From DTBU01 sp964568845 (GTDB lineage Archaea > Thermoproteota > CALKCG01 > B24): a DNA stretch of 64,000 bases. The notes beneath the pieces were generated by a model. It was given only the letters and a program-made list of their open reading frames with translations, made no database searches and was not told where the DNA came from. Below are positions 9,170-18,948 of this stretch, piece by piece (the first letter of the stretch is position 1; the number at the start of each line of letters is the position of its first letter). The position numbers were made by a program, and so were the translations under genes. Location: positions 1 to 64,000 of the forward strand of contig CAZMSC010000001.1 of the NCBI GenBank assembly GCA_964568845.1. The letters run 5' to 3'.

Positions 9170-10726
9170 ATGGCAGATATCTGTATGGTTTTTGAAGTAC
9201 ATCAGCCGTTAAGGCTGAAGCGTCGATTTAACTTGGAGGCTCTAAGGCGTCAAAGATTAGACAGTAAAGACCTTTATGAAATATACTTTAACGATACGTT
9301 GAACAGGGAGATTTTCAATAGAATATCTGGGAAATGCTATTTACCCGCAAGTAGAATAATTTTAGAGCTGATAGACGAGTTTAGAGGTGGGAAGAAGCCG
9401 TTTAAAGTTTCATTTAGCTTTTCAGGCGTATTCTTAGAACAGTGTGAAAGGTGGAGTCCAGACCTATTAGAACTATTTAAACAGATGGTTGAGAGCGGTT
9501 GCGTTGAACTACTCAGCCAGACGTATTACCATTCGCTTGCAAGTTTAAACCCTATGGATAAGTCGGAGTTCTCTGAACAAGTTGAAGAACACCGTCAGAC
9601 CATTGAGGATTTATTCGGCTATAAGCCTAAAACATTTGAAAACACAGAGTGTATCTACAACAACGATGTCGCTAGAGAAGTGGAGAACCTAGGTTTTGAA
9701 GCTGTTATAACAGAAGGGGCTGAAAGAATTCTAGGTTGGAGGTCGCCGAACTTCATCTATAAGCCGAAAGGATCCAATATTAAGGTTCTACTGCGGAATT
9801 ATAGGCTTTCAGATGACATAGGCTTTAGATTTGCATCAGCCGATTGGGATCAGTGGCCTTTAACGGCTGATAAGTATGCCACTTGGTTGGCGCATACATA
9901 CGGGCAGGTCATAGTATTATTCTTAGACTACGAAACATTCGGCGAACACTACTGGGCTGAAAGCGGTATTTTCAATTTCTTAAAGTGGCTTCCAGTAGAA
10001 GTTTCTAAGTGGGATAATCTTTCATGGGTTACACCTTCTGAGGCTGTTCAAAAGCATGCCCCTTGTGGAGAGTTAGACGTTCCACCGGATAAGACTGTTT
10101 CATGGGCTGACGTTGAGCGGGATCTAGGTGCTTGGCTGAGCAACAATCAACAGAACATTTCATTCAATCTATTGAATGAAATCGGTTTAATCGTTAAAGA
10201 GTTGAACGAGTCAAACCTATTGAAGATTTGGCGCTACCTACAGACGAGCGACCACTTCTACTACATGTATAGTAGAGGAGGGGAAAGCGGTATCGTGCAT
10301 GATTCGTTTAACCCATATGGAAGCCCAGCTGAAGCCTTCATCACTTACATAGGCGTACTGTTGGATTTTGAAGCTAGATGTAAAATGTTGTTTGAAAGTT
10401 CTGAGTTTAAGCATAAACGTATACTACGGCGTGTGCCCTGGGAGAAGGGGTTCAAGTTCTTTTATGGATTTGCCATGCCAACTGGTCTATCAGCTAACAG
10501 TCTGGAGGAATTTTACGAGGTTGTTAAAAGAGTAAGTATTAACTCGATAGTCTTCCATCTGGAGAGGGGGGACTTTGAAAGGTGGATTTTAAACGTTATC
10601 GAAGACCATGAGCTTGCAGACCGCATAGCAAACCTACGAAGCGCTAAGATGGATGCCGAAGAAAAACGTAAGGCACTATTAGACTTAATCAGAAGTAGAA
10701 TGGAGGAATTGAAACAAACTCACTAG
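9170..10726 (+). CDS. GH57 alpha-amylase with C-terminal DUF5752-like domain
   Basis: A 518-residue glycoside hydrolase family 57 enzyme acting on alpha-glucans. The family motifs are HQP at residues 11-13, YYHSL, ENTECIYNN with the putative nucleophile Glu160, and LDYETFGEHYW with the putative acid Asp253. There is no signal peptide, so it is cytoplasmic. From about residue 422 to the end there is an extra domain (starting VPWEKGFKFF) that matches the C-terminal half of the winged-helix protein at 14.9 kb, the DUF5752 type. It follows the nucleotidyltransferase by 14 bp and is cotranscribed with it. Confidence 0.88.
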   Translation: MADICMVFEVHQPLRLKRRFNLEALRRQRLDSKDLYEIYFNDTLNREIFNRISGKCYLPASRIILELIDEFRGGKKPFKVSFSFSGVFLEQCERWSPDLLELFKQMVESGCVELLSQTYYHSLASLNPMDKSEFSEQVEEHRQTIEDLFGYKPKTFENTECIYNNDVAREVENLGFEAVITEGAERILGWRSPNFIYKPKGSNIKVLLRNYRLSDDIGFRFASADWDQWPLTADKYATWLAHTYGQVIVLFLDYETFGEHYWAESGIFNFLKWLPVEVSKWDNLSWVTPSEAVQKHAPCGELDVPPDKTVSWADVERDLGAWLSNNQQNISFNLLNEIGLIVKELNESNLLKIWRYLQTSDHFYYMYSRGGESGIVHDSFNPYGSPAEAFITYIGVLLDFEARCKMLFESSEFKHKRILRRVPWEKGFKFFYGFAMPTGLSANSLEEFYEVVKRVSINSIVFHLERGDFERWILNVIEDHELADRIANLRSAKMDAEEKRKALLDLIRSRMEELKQTH

Positions 10727-10848
10727 AAAACCTAGAGTTCAACAGACTGAGCCAACGGATAATTGCGATTTTTAATAGCAACATTTTTCTCTCCAAAAGA
10801 ACGTAAGCTCTCACAAAACGTTTAACTGAGCGGAGGGAGGGTTAAACC

Positions 10849-12099
10849 ATGATGGAGATAATATTTTTCGCATACGAGTACCCTCCATATATTGTTGGAG
10901 GGCTTGGAACATACGCCGAATATTTGACTAGATGGCTTGTAAGAATGGGCCACGACGTAACCGTCTTCTCCATGCATACGAAGAACGCGCCTACAAGGGA
11001 TGTATACATGGGTGTTGAAGTCCATAGACCTATTGTTGAAAACATAAACATAAGCCTACTGCTTCCAATGTTCATACCGGAGGAGGTACAGCGTTGGTCT
11101 GAAGAGGGGAGAAAATTCTTCGGCGACATTTTCCTCTACAACGTCCTCTCAGCGAGTAAACTGGTGAACGATTTAGTTAGAAATGAGGGGAGGAAAGTCG
11201 ACCTGTTAGCTTCACACGACTGGTTGGGTTCAATAGGTGGGATACTTTCAAGTGGAGGTTTAAACAAGCCGCTGATCTTCCATATCCATAGTACGGAGCA
11301 GGGACGTGTTGGAAACGGTTCTGAAACAATTAAGCGTTTAGAGAGGTTAGCAGCTGAACATGCAAGTAGAATTATAACTGTAAGCTACGCCATGAGAGAT
11401 CATCTTATAAGCTTAGGCTACGATGAAAGGAAGATACGCGTCGTCTATAACGGTGTGGACGCTGAAAAATACGACCCAGATAAAGTATCACGCGAAGACG
11501 TAGCTAATATCAGAAAAAGCCTTAGTATAGGTGAAGATGGATACATGGTTCTGTTTATAGGAAGGCTGACTTGGGTCAAAGGTGTTGATACGTTAATACT
11601 CGCAATGCCAGAGATCTTAAGCAAAATACCAAACACGAAGCTTGTGATAGTAGGCGTTGGTGAACAGGAGGAATTGTTAAAAAACGAGGTTCAAAGACTT
11701 AAACTTAAAGATAAAGTCATCTTTAAAAGCGAATTCATACCGGAAGACTTGAGAATAAAGTACTATGCTGCAGCAGACGTATGCGTCTTCCCGTCTAAAT
11801 ACGAGCCCTTCGGCATCGTATGTACCGAGGCTATGAGCATGGGTAAGCCAGTGGTCGTAGGAGCTAGAGGCGTTAGCGGTATGCGTGAACAGGTCATTCC
11901 CTCAGGCCCAAATCAATGCGGCTTTCATATAAACCCGTATGATCCAAGTGACATAGCTAAATTTGTGATTATGCTCTTAGAAGATGAAGATTTAAGGATA
12001 AGATGCGGGTCCAATGCCAGAAAGAGGGTTCTTGAAGAATTCACGTGGAAAAATGTAGCAGAAAACACTTTAAGAGTATACGATGAAGCTTTAGGGTAA
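10849..12099 (+). CDS. GT4-family glycosyltransferase (glycogen synthase-like)
   Basis: A 416-residue GT-B retaining glycosyltransferase, probably elongating an alpha-glucan. The N-terminal YEYPPYIVGGLGTYAEYL donor/acceptor loop (the KxGGL-like element of glucan synthases) and the C-terminal E-x7-E motif in KYEPFGIVCTEAM are intact. A strong SD (ggagggaggg) precedes ATG 10849. It is the third gene of the glucan cluster and a paralogue of the next gene. Confidence 0.87.
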   Translation: MMEIIFFAYEYPPYIVGGLGTYAEYLTRWLVRMGHDVTVFSMHTKNAPTRDVYMGVEVHRPIVENINISLLLPMFIPEEVQRWSEEGRKFFGDIFLYNVLSASKLVNDLVRNEGRKVDLLASHDWLGSIGGILSSGGLNKPLIFHIHSTEQGRVGNGSETIKRLERLAAEHASRIITVSYAMRDHLISLGYDERKIRVVYNGVDAEKYDPDKVSREDVANIRKSLSIGEDGYMVLFIGRLTWVKGVDTLILAMPEILSKIPNTKLVIVGVGEQEELLKNEVQRLKLKDKVIFKSEFIPEDLRIKYYAAADVCVFPSKYEPFGIVCTEAMSMGKPVVVGARGVSGMREQVIPSGPNQCGFHINPYDPSDIAKFVIMLLEDEDLRIRCGSNARKRVLEEFTWKNVAENTLRVYDEALG

Positions 12100-12213
12100 T
12101 AAGTTCATTATTCATTTTTTTACAACGATGTTTTACGGTAGAACCATAGTTATTCTTTCCTTAATAGAGAGACATGGTAGGAGAACCTATATATGGGAGG
12201 GGGTTAAGTAGTT

Positions 12214-13407
12214 TTGCTGGATCGGGCTGGCAATTCCATGGATATTTGCATGTTAACTTGGGAATACCCACCTAGAATAGTCGGCGGTATAGCTAGACAT
12301 TGCGAGGGGCTTGCGAAGACGCTTGCGAAAATGGGACATACAGTGCATGTGATTACGCTCGATTTCCCAGGAGCACCTCAATACGAAGAGGTTGAAGGCG
12401 TTAAAATCCATCGCACATCTGTAGAGCTCGGTCATCCGAGCTTTATCGCTTGGGTGTTTATATTCAACCATTTTATGGAGAAGAAGATTGCGATGATAAG
12501 TAAAGAAGTTAAATTTGACGTAATTCACATCCATGATTGGCTTGTAGCCTTAGCAGGTATAGCTACGAAACACTATCTTAGGTTACCGCTTGTTTTAACT
12601 TTACATAGTACAGAAGTTGGTAGGACGTCTGGCTTCAGTAATCCAGACTCTTATCTTATTGATGGTGTGGAGTGGTGGGCAACTTATGAGTCTAAGAGAG
12701 TTATCGTTACAAGTAATTCCATGAAGAGGGAAGTTGAAGAGCACTTTCACCTACCACAGAGTAAAATCGACGTGATTCCAAACGCCATTGATACTTCTAA
12801 GTATGAAGTTAAGGTCGACCGTGAAGCTGTTAAAAGGCGTTATGGAATAGCCCCGGATGAAAGAATAGTCCTCTTCGTAGGAAGACTAGTCCCTCAAAAG
12901 GGAGTAGAATACTTAATTAAAGCTACGTCTAAGATCGTTAATAGTCATCCAAATGCCCGCATTGTAATAGTTGGAGATGGGTGGATGAAGGATCATTTAT
13001 GGAATCTTACAATCTCAAGCGAACATAAGCATAAAATATCATTTCTAGGCTTCTTATCGGATTCAGAACTTGTTGAGTTAACCCTCAGCTCAGATGTCCT
13101 CGTAGTTCCTTCAGTATATGAGCCGTTTGGTATAGTTGCTCTTGAGGGGATGGCCGCCGGGGTTCCAATCGTAGCTAGTAATATTGGAGGTTTAGCTGAA
13201 ATTATTGAACATGATAAAACTGGAGTTTTAGTCTATGCTGGAGACCCAAATTCAATAGCATGGGGTGTGAATAGAATTCTATCAGATTCAAAATACGCAT
13301 CTTGGCTTGTGGAAAATGCTAAAAGGAAGGTCCGAGAAGTATATAGTTGGGATGCTGTGGCAAGAAGAACAGCTGAAGTATATGAGAAATCATACGGAGG
13401 AGCTTAG
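12214..13407 (+). CDS. GT4-family glycosyltransferase, second paralogue
   Basis: A 397-residue GT-B glycosyltransferase with WEYPPRIVGGIARHCEGL near the N terminus and VYEPFGIVALEGM as the E-x7-E nucleotide-sugar motif. A TTG at 12214 lies 10 nt after GGAGGGGG. The ATG at 12238 is closer to where homologues begin but has no SD, so I keep TTG with the alternative noted. Two adjacent glucan-synthase-like paralogues suggest distinct acceptors or products. It is followed 2 bp later by a small winged-helix gene. Confidence 0.85.
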   Translation: MLDRAGNSMDICMLTWEYPPRIVGGIARHCEGLAKTLAKMGHTVHVITLDFPGAPQYEEVEGVKIHRTSVELGHPSFIAWVFIFNHFMEKKIAMISKEVKFDVIHIHDWLVALAGIATKHYLRLPLVLTLHSTEVGRTSGFSNPDSYLIDGVEWWATYESKRVIVTSNSMKREVEEHFHLPQSKIDVIPNAIDTSKYEVKVDREAVKRRYGIAPDERIVLFVGRLVPQKGVEYLIKATSKIVNSHPNARIVIVGDGWMKDHLWNLTISSEHKHKISFLGFLSDSELVELTLSSDVLVVPSVYEPFGIVALEGMAAGVPIVASNIGGLAEIIEHDKTGVLVYAGDPNSIAWGVNRILSDSKYASWLVENAKRKVREVYSWDAVARRTAEVYEKSYGGA

Positions 13408-13409
13408 TT

Positions 13410-13670
13410 ATGTATAGGGGAGGCTCTATGCCAATATCAGATGAAATATACTTTCTATGTATGCTTCACAATATCGGTATGACAGCCCCCGAAAAATCTC
13501 TTACAATCGAAGAGATATCGCGTTGGACGGCTGTAGAGCCAGCTAAAGCTGAGGAAAGCCTAAACAGACTTTTGAAGGCGAAATACGTAGATGTGAGAAT
13601 TGTCTCCGGCGTTAAGAGGTATTTCATAACAGCCGATGGGATAAGAAAGGTTTTAAGTATGTATAGTTAG
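13410..13670 (+). CDS. Small winged-helix protein
   Basis: An 86-residue protein predicted to be a single winged-helix DNA-binding domain: LTIEEISRWTAVEPAKAEE is a helix-turn-helix candidate and VKRYFITADGIRKVL the wing. GGAGG precedes ATG 13410 by 9 nt, and a second in-frame ATG at 13428 also has a purine-rich site. It is cotranscribed with the glycosyltransferases and is a likely local regulator of the glucan cluster. The effector is unknown. Confidence 0.65.
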   Translation: MYRGGSMPISDEIYFLCMLHNIGMTAPEKSLTIEEISRWTAVEPAKAEESLNRLLKAKYVDVRIVSGVKRYFITADGIRKVLSMYS

Positions 13671-13674
13671 GTTT

Positions 13675-14730
13675 TCACTCCTCCCTGAGCGCGCCTTCCT
13701 CCAATTTAAAAGACTCTTTCAGCCCCTCTGCAGCATCCTCTGGAGCTACCGTGTTTATAAACATACCAGTGCTCTTCTCAAACCCGGCCCATATGGCTAG
13801 TTTAGGATAAACCTCCACGTGCCAATGGTAGTGGCTTTCAGACAACATGTGAAAGCCAAGGTTATAGGGTGGGTCATTCAATAGCCGCTTTAACCCGCCC
13901 AAGCTCACCCTTAACGTTTCGGCAAACCTTTCAACTTCAAACTCAGTCAATTCTAGAATAGACGGTTGATGCCTTTTTGGAAAGATCCAGAATTCAAATG
14001 GGTTTAATGAAGCCCAAGGTGTAAACGCTGTAAAGCTTTCATTCTCCCAAATGAAGCGTTCACTCTTAGATTCCTCCTCAACTATACTGCAGAAGACGCA
14101 TTTTCCTTCATTTTCATAGTAGTTCTTGCTAGCTTCAGCCTCCTCTTCAACTGTTTTCGGAAGTATTGGTGTTGCTATTATTTGAGAATGAGCATGTGAG
14201 AGAGAAGCCCCTGCGCTAGCACCGTAGTTTCTGAAGACGGATACAAATTTCACGTATTCTCTCGAGGATAGGTGATAGAACCTATCCTTGATAGCGTTAA
14301 TAACAAGCTTCAGTTGAGACTTTCTAGCGACGCTTGGGTGTTCGCCGTGAATCGGCGACTCTATGAGAACTTCATGAAAACCTAAAGCTTTCATAGACTT
14401 GTGAAAACTTGTAGATTTGAACATCTGCATGGGTTTTCGACCCTCTTCCGGAGAAAAGGCCGGGTAGAGGTTTGGAATACACCTAATAATCCAATTTTTA
14501 TGGCGGAGCTCACCGTCCTCCAGGGTCTTTCTGACGCTTCCACCTTCTAACATATACACTAATGTCGCGGGTGGTGTTAAATGCTCATTACCGGGGCAGA
14601 AGGGGCATATGGTATTTTTAACCTCCTCACTTTTCACGCTAGAAAAATCTGAGGGCCTTTTTCTTCGCTGTGAAGCTATTACAACCCATCGATCAAGTAT
14701 GTAGTCTTTCCTCAGCTCATTCTGAGACAT
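13675..14730 (-). CDS. galT: Galactose-1-phosphate uridylyltransferase
   Basis: A 351-residue HIT-superfamily nucleotidyltransferase of the Leloir pathway that swaps galactose-1-P and glucose between UDP carriers. The catalytic histidine triad appears as SHAHSQI near residue 178, with zinc-type CPFCPG near residue 43, a CVFC pair further on, and HWHVEVYP in the second HIT-like half. An SD AGGTGA precedes the ATG at 14730. It converges on the glucan operon with a 4-bp gap and connects galactose to the same hexose-phosphate pool. Confidence 0.92.
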   Translation of the reverse strand: MSQNELRKDYILDRWVVIASQRRKRPSDFSSVKSEEVKNTICPFCPGNEHLTPPATLVYMLEGGSVRKTLEDGELRHKNWIIRCIPNLYPAFSPEEGRKPMQMFKSTSFHKSMKALGFHEVLIESPIHGEHPSVARKSQLKLVINAIKDRFYHLSSREYVKFVSVFRNYGASAGASLSHAHSQIIATPILPKTVEEEAEASKNYYENEGKCVFCSIVEEESKSERFIWENESFTAFTPWASLNPFEFWIFPKRHQPSILELTEFEVERFAETLRVSLGGLKRLLNDPPYNLGFHMLSESHYHWHVEVYPKLAIWAGFEKSTGMFINTVAPEDAAEGLKESFKLEEGALREE

Positions 14731-14881
14731 TGTAATATCACCTTGAATAAAAATAGTTCGACAAAAGCTTTTAACCTGTTACATCCATGTAAACCCAATC
14801 ATTCATCAGCTTAGATGACCGTTTACAGTAGAATTTCCAAACGTTTAATAGGAAGAGCGCTGATTAAGTGGGAGGATGTTT

Positions 14882-15451
14882 TTGAAGCAATTGAGTAAAG
14901 AGAAGAGGAATATACTGGAGCTGCTATGGAGGATGAATAGACCAGTAGACCTGGAGAAGATCGTTCAAGAAACCGGGTTGAAAACAAGATCCATTATTGT
15001 GCACCTTTCGACTCTTAAAAAGATGGGCTACGTATCTATGACAGACGAGGGTTTATATTCAGTGACGGATAAAGGTAAAGAGGCTTTGGGGCTATCGAAG
15101 ATCGATAGGGATTTAGCCATAAGGCTTTTAAGTAAAGTGCCGCAGGAGAGGGCCTTCCACTTCTACATTGAAGTAGATAAACCGTTAATGGTTTCAGCTG
15201 ATTCCTTAACCGACTTCTATGAGAAGATTCAGAATATAGATGTGAAATCCATAGAATTCCACACTTTACGTAGAGACTTTGAACTATGGATCCACTTCCT
15301 AGGTGATGTAGAGCTAGCTAAAAGATTGAGAGCTTTTAGAGAGGCGAATCTGACCGGTGAAGAGCTGAGGAGAAAAATATACGAGGCCGTGAAATCCAGA
15401 TGCGAAGAGCTTCAGAGAATAGTTTCCTCACCGTTAAAAGCTCAATCTTAA
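14882..15451 (+). CDS. Winged-helix regulator with DUF5752-like sensor domain
   Basis: About 189 residues. Residues 1-75 form a winged helix (LEKIVQETGLKTRSIIVHLS, then a wing at LYSVTDKGKEAL). Residues 85-188 are the same domain as the GH57 C terminus; shared positions include VP, SADSL/SANSL, FYE, FH, DFE-WI, ELA-R and a terminal EEL. The ATG at 14876 abuts the GGAGG (14871-14875), so the TTG at 14882, 6 nt after it, is the better start. It is divergent from galT and probably regulates the glucan/galactose block. Confidence 0.75.
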   Translation: MKQLSKEKRNILELLWRMNRPVDLEKIVQETGLKTRSIIVHLSTLKKMGYVSMTDEGLYSVTDKGKEALGLSKIDRDLAIRLLSKVPQERAFHFYIEVDKPLMVSADSLTDFYEKIQNIDVKSIEFHTLRRDFELWIHFLGDVELAKRLRAFREANLTGEELRRKIYEAVKSRCEELQRIVSSPLKAQS

Positions 15452-15478
15452 GGATATGAATCAGTCTTTATATAATTT

Positions 15479-16288
15479 CTATGAAAGATTCTCCCCCGAT
15501 TTGTAAAGGGGATACGCTTTCAACAGGTCGCTACTTAATATGGAAGGGCACCAGTGCTTCTCGATGTATTCGACGACCAACTCCGTACCCTTCTCATGGC
15601 TGACATAAGGTGGCTGACGTGGATTATACATAGCGTCTGTCAAGTCCCTAACGAGGATGCACCTTACGTCCCATTTAACCATCTGCTTAATCCCAAAGGA
15701 CCTGTTTAGGATGCACATATTCGTGTGTACACCCATTATTATGAGGTTTTTAATCCCACGCAACTTCATGAAGCTGTATATTTCTAAACCATCGTCTGAT
15801 ATCACGTCAGGCTCTAAAATTTCGATGGCGGGATGTTGCCTCGTCCATGCTTTATATGGTCTACAAGGTGGAATATCATCGCAACCGCCGTCTGAGTCAT
15901 CGATTGGTAGAGGTGGGGAGGAGATGTTTAACGGGCTCGGTGGGGTAACGCAAGGAATATTGGCAATCTTCTGCCTACAAGGTGTATCTACGTAGAAATT
16001 CATGGTTTCTGAGGGCGAGTGTATTATCTGTACACCATTCCTCCTGGCGGCTTTAACTACACGGTTCATTTTAGCGACGAAAGCGTTGATACGCCTAGTT
16101 GCGCTCCTACACCAATGTCTATCCCAAACGTCACAGATCAACAGCGCCGTTTCCAGTGTTGGAAACTCTTTCCGAAACACCGCAGCATCCCAAACGCCAC
16201 TACCTTTAAACGTCTCAACACGGGTTCGGAGGTTAAGTCTAAGAACCTTTACATCCTTCATTTTCCCGGTCTTCTGACAAACATTCAA
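15479..16288 (-). CDS. Isochorismatase-family cysteine hydrolase
   Basis: A 269-residue alpha/beta hydrolase of the isochorismatase/nicotinamidase type. The catalytic Asp lies in LLICDVWDRHW and the nucleophilic Cys in GVHTNMCIL. There is an unusually long middle insert rich in Pro, Ser, Asp and Cys (about residues 108-150) before the KAWTRQHPAIE segment that precedes the second catalytic region. An internal ATG at 16261 is an alternative start. It lies between the regulator and a large glycoside hydrolase. The amide substrate is not known. Confidence 0.78.
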   Translation of the reverse strand: MNVCQKTGKMKDVKVLRLNLRTRVETFKGSGVWDAAVFRKEFPTLETALLICDVWDRHWCRSATRRINAFVAKMNRVVKAARRNGVQIIHSPSETMNFYVDTPCRQKIANIPCVTPPSPLNISSPPLPIDDSDGGCDDIPPCRPYKAWTRQHPAIEILEPDVISDDGLEIYSFMKLRGIKNLIIMGVHTNMCILNRSFGIKQMVKWDVRCILVRDLTDAMYNPRQPPYVSHEKGTELVVEYIEKHWCPSILSSDLLKAYPLYKSGENLS

Positions 16289-16427
16289 CGTATAGCACCT
16301 GATGGGTAATTACCTGGAAACATATAAGGCCAAGTGATATGTAAGCTCTTCCACCAACCTATTAGATGCTTGCTTACAAATTGAAATATTAACTTCTAGG
16401 AGGCTGGATAATATAGGGGTGTTTAAA

Positions 16428-18812
16428 ATGGGGTTAATCGATGTTTACAACGCATTTGTCTTAACGTCGAATAATATTTCAAGAGTGGAGGCTAAAGCAA
16501 TAACTGTTTTAATTGAAGAGGTGGAGAAGAGGACTGGGATTAAACTTCCAGTAATTCATCAATGGGAGGGTGAAGATAGAACAACTATTATAGTAGGCTC
16601 GGAGAAGTCTCTAGAGAATCTGAAAGTTCCCTACCTAAACCTCTTAGATGGATTGGAAAAGCCAGGTAGAGAAGGCTATAGGATTCTTGTAGAAAAGCCG
16701 AAAAACCACCCGGTTATTTTCATAGTTGGGAGAGATGAGCGGGGAGTTCTCTATGGAGTTGGAAGGTTCCTACGTAAAATCGTATGGAGGAAAGGCTCTA
16801 TAAGAATATACAATAAATTAAAAATCTCCAGTACACCAGTATACCCTCTAAGAGGCCATCAACTGGGTTATAGGCCGAAAAGCAACACATATGATGCGTG
16901 GTCTGTCGAACAGTTTGATCAGTATATACGTGAATTAGCGGTCTTCGGTGCAAATGCGATTGAAATAGTTCCACCTAGGACGGATGACGACCCGGTAAAT
17001 TCCCTTATGAAGGTCCCGCCTTTGGAAGCTATGGAGAAACTATCTCAGATTATAGACTCATATGGGTTAGATGTATGGATTTGGTATCCCAACATGTTCT
17101 CTAGCTCAGAACTCGCAAATGAAGAGACTGTAAAAAGGGAGCTGGCTGAACGTGAAGAAGTCTTCAGTAGACTTCTCCGGATAGATGCAGTTTTCATCCC
17201 TGGTGGAGACCCTGGAAGACTGGGGGCGGGTGAACTATTCCAATGGGCTGAGAAAGTGGCGGAAATGCTACGTAAATATCATCCTAACGCCAAAATTTGG
17301 CTATCCCCCCAATTCCCAGAAGAACCTTCAGACAGCTGGTACTCTGAATTTTATGAAAACGTTAAAAGAAAACCGGATTGGTTAGGAGGGATAGTTTTTG
17401 GACCTAGAGTGAAAGCCCCGCTACCAGAACTACGTAAAATAATCCCAGATGAATATCCCATTCGCCATTATCCAGATATCACCCACTCTATTAGATGCCA
17501 ATACCCGGTTCCAAATTGGGATTTAGCCTTCGCCATAACATTGGGGCGTGAGTGCATTAATCCGAGGCCTAAAGCTGAAAAGCACATTCACAATTTGTCT
17601 GCACAATATACAATCGGAAGCATAAGCTATTCAGAAGGTGTAAATGACGACGTAAATAAATTCGTATGGAGCGATCAAGATTGGGATCCAAATACACCCG
17701 TGATAGAGACGTTAAGAGATTATGCCCGCTTATTCATTAGCAGTGAATGGGCGGATGAAATAGCGCATTGTCTTATGGCTTTAGAGGAAAACTGGATCGG
17801 CCCTGCGATAGCTAATGAAGGTATAGAAGTAACCTTAAGACAGTGGCAAGAGCTTGAGAAGATGGCCCCTCAGGAGGTTTTAGAGAACTGGCGTTTTCAG
17901 ATGGGACTACTCAGAGCATACTACGACGCTTATGTCAGAAGGAGGCTGATTTATGAAACGGAGCTGGAAAAAGAGGCTATTGAAATACTGGAATCGGCCG
18001 ATTCAATAGGCTCTTTGAAGGCGATGGAAGAGGCTGAGAAGGTATTGAGGAAGGCTCAAACAGAGCCCGTGGCTGTAAAATACCGTAAAAAATGTGAAGA
18101 ACTGGCTGACAAACTCTTTGAAAATATCGGACTACAGCTTTCAGTTAAAAGACATCAGGCGGCAAACTGGGAGAGGGGGGCGTTTATAGATGATATCGAT
18201 ATACCATTAAACAACATTAATTGGTTATTAGCCCAATTCGACAGTATACGTAAAATGAAAGATGAAGGTCGAAGGCTGAAGGCAATAGATGAAGTCATAA
18301 ACAGGGTAAACCCTGGTCCTGGAGGCTACTACGAGAATTTCGGGGATTATACGAGTATAAACCGTCTATTTAAAGACGGCGATTGGAAGAGGGATCCGGG
18401 ATTTATCACATCTAAGGGGATAACATTTGCAACACCCTTGCTACATTTAAAGGAGGGGATGACCGAATACGGCGACGTTCCTCTAGCTTGGATTAGTAAT
18501 ATTTTCTCACCCTATCAACACCCTTTAACGATTTCTTACGACGATTTAGACCCAACAGCACTCTACAAAATTAGAGTGACATATGTAGGTTTTTCGGGAG
18601 GCGAAGTGAAGCTATTGGCTAGTGGAAGATACGTTATACATGATTTCGTTAACATTTACGGTAAATGCATAACCATAGAGCGCCCCATTCCTCAAGAGGC
18701 GATTAGTGGTGGAAAATTAAATTTAACATGGATTGCAAAAGAGGGGAGTCGAGGAGTAAGCGTAGCTGAACTCTGGATAATAAAAGTGAGAAATACTGAA
18801 AACTCTAGCTGA
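16428..18812 (+). CDS. Large glycoside hydrolase, GH20/GH67-like fold
   Basis: About 794 residues. Residues 1-125 resemble the zincin-like N-terminal domain seen in GH20, GH67 and GH84-type enzymes (GREGYRILVEK, RDERGVLYGVGRFL). A TIM barrel follows, beginning LRGHQLGYRPKSNTYDAW, with GANAIEIVPPRTDDD and DVWIWYPNM strands, then a helical and a beta C-terminal region. The ATG at 16428 has AGGGGTG 6 nt upstream, better than the GTG at 16419. No signal peptide is seen. It is likely an intracellular uronide- or hexosaminide-active enzyme; specificity is not assignable. Confidence 0.68.
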   Translation: MGLIDVYNAFVLTSNNISRVEAKAITVLIEEVEKRTGIKLPVIHQWEGEDRTTIIVGSEKSLENLKVPYLNLLDGLEKPGREGYRILVEKPKNHPVIFIVGRDERGVLYGVGRFLRKIVWRKGSIRIYNKLKISSTPVYPLRGHQLGYRPKSNTYDAWSVEQFDQYIRELAVFGANAIEIVPPRTDDDPVNSLMKVPPLEAMEKLSQIIDSYGLDVWIWYPNMFSSSELANEETVKRELAEREEVFSRLLRIDAVFIPGGDPGRLGAGELFQWAEKVAEMLRKYHPNAKIWLSPQFPEEPSDSWYSEFYENVKRKPDWLGGIVFGPRVKAPLPELRKIIPDEYPIRHYPDITHSIRCQYPVPNWDLAFAITLGRECINPRPKAEKHIHNLSAQYTIGSISYSEGVNDDVNKFVWSDQDWDPNTPVIETLRDYARLFISSEWADEIAHCLMALEENWIGPAIANEGIEVTLRQWQELEKMAPQEVLENWRFQMGLLRAYYDAYVRRRLIYETELEKEAIEILESADSIGSLKAMEEAEKVLRKAQTEPVAVKYRKKCEELADKLFENIGLQLSVKRHQAANWERGAFIDDIDIPLNNINWLLAQFDSIRKMKDEGRRLKAIDEVINRVNPGPGGYYENFGDYTSINRLFKDGDWKRDPGFITSKGITFATPLLHLKEGMTEYGDVPLAWISNIFSPYQHPLTISYDDLDPTALYKIRVTYVGFSGGEVKLLASGRYVIHDFVNIYGKCITIERPIPQEAISGGKLNLTWIAKEGSRGVSVAELWIIKVRNTENSS

Positions 18813-18948
18813 AGTAGCTGTATGTGTTATTTAATTAATTACATATTGAATTATATATTATATACCGTTTTTCTCATCGATCAGTTAAGTTATATGCGAA
18901 TACACCTCTCAGTTTAGACGATCGTTCCAACGCTAAGCGGTTAAACAT

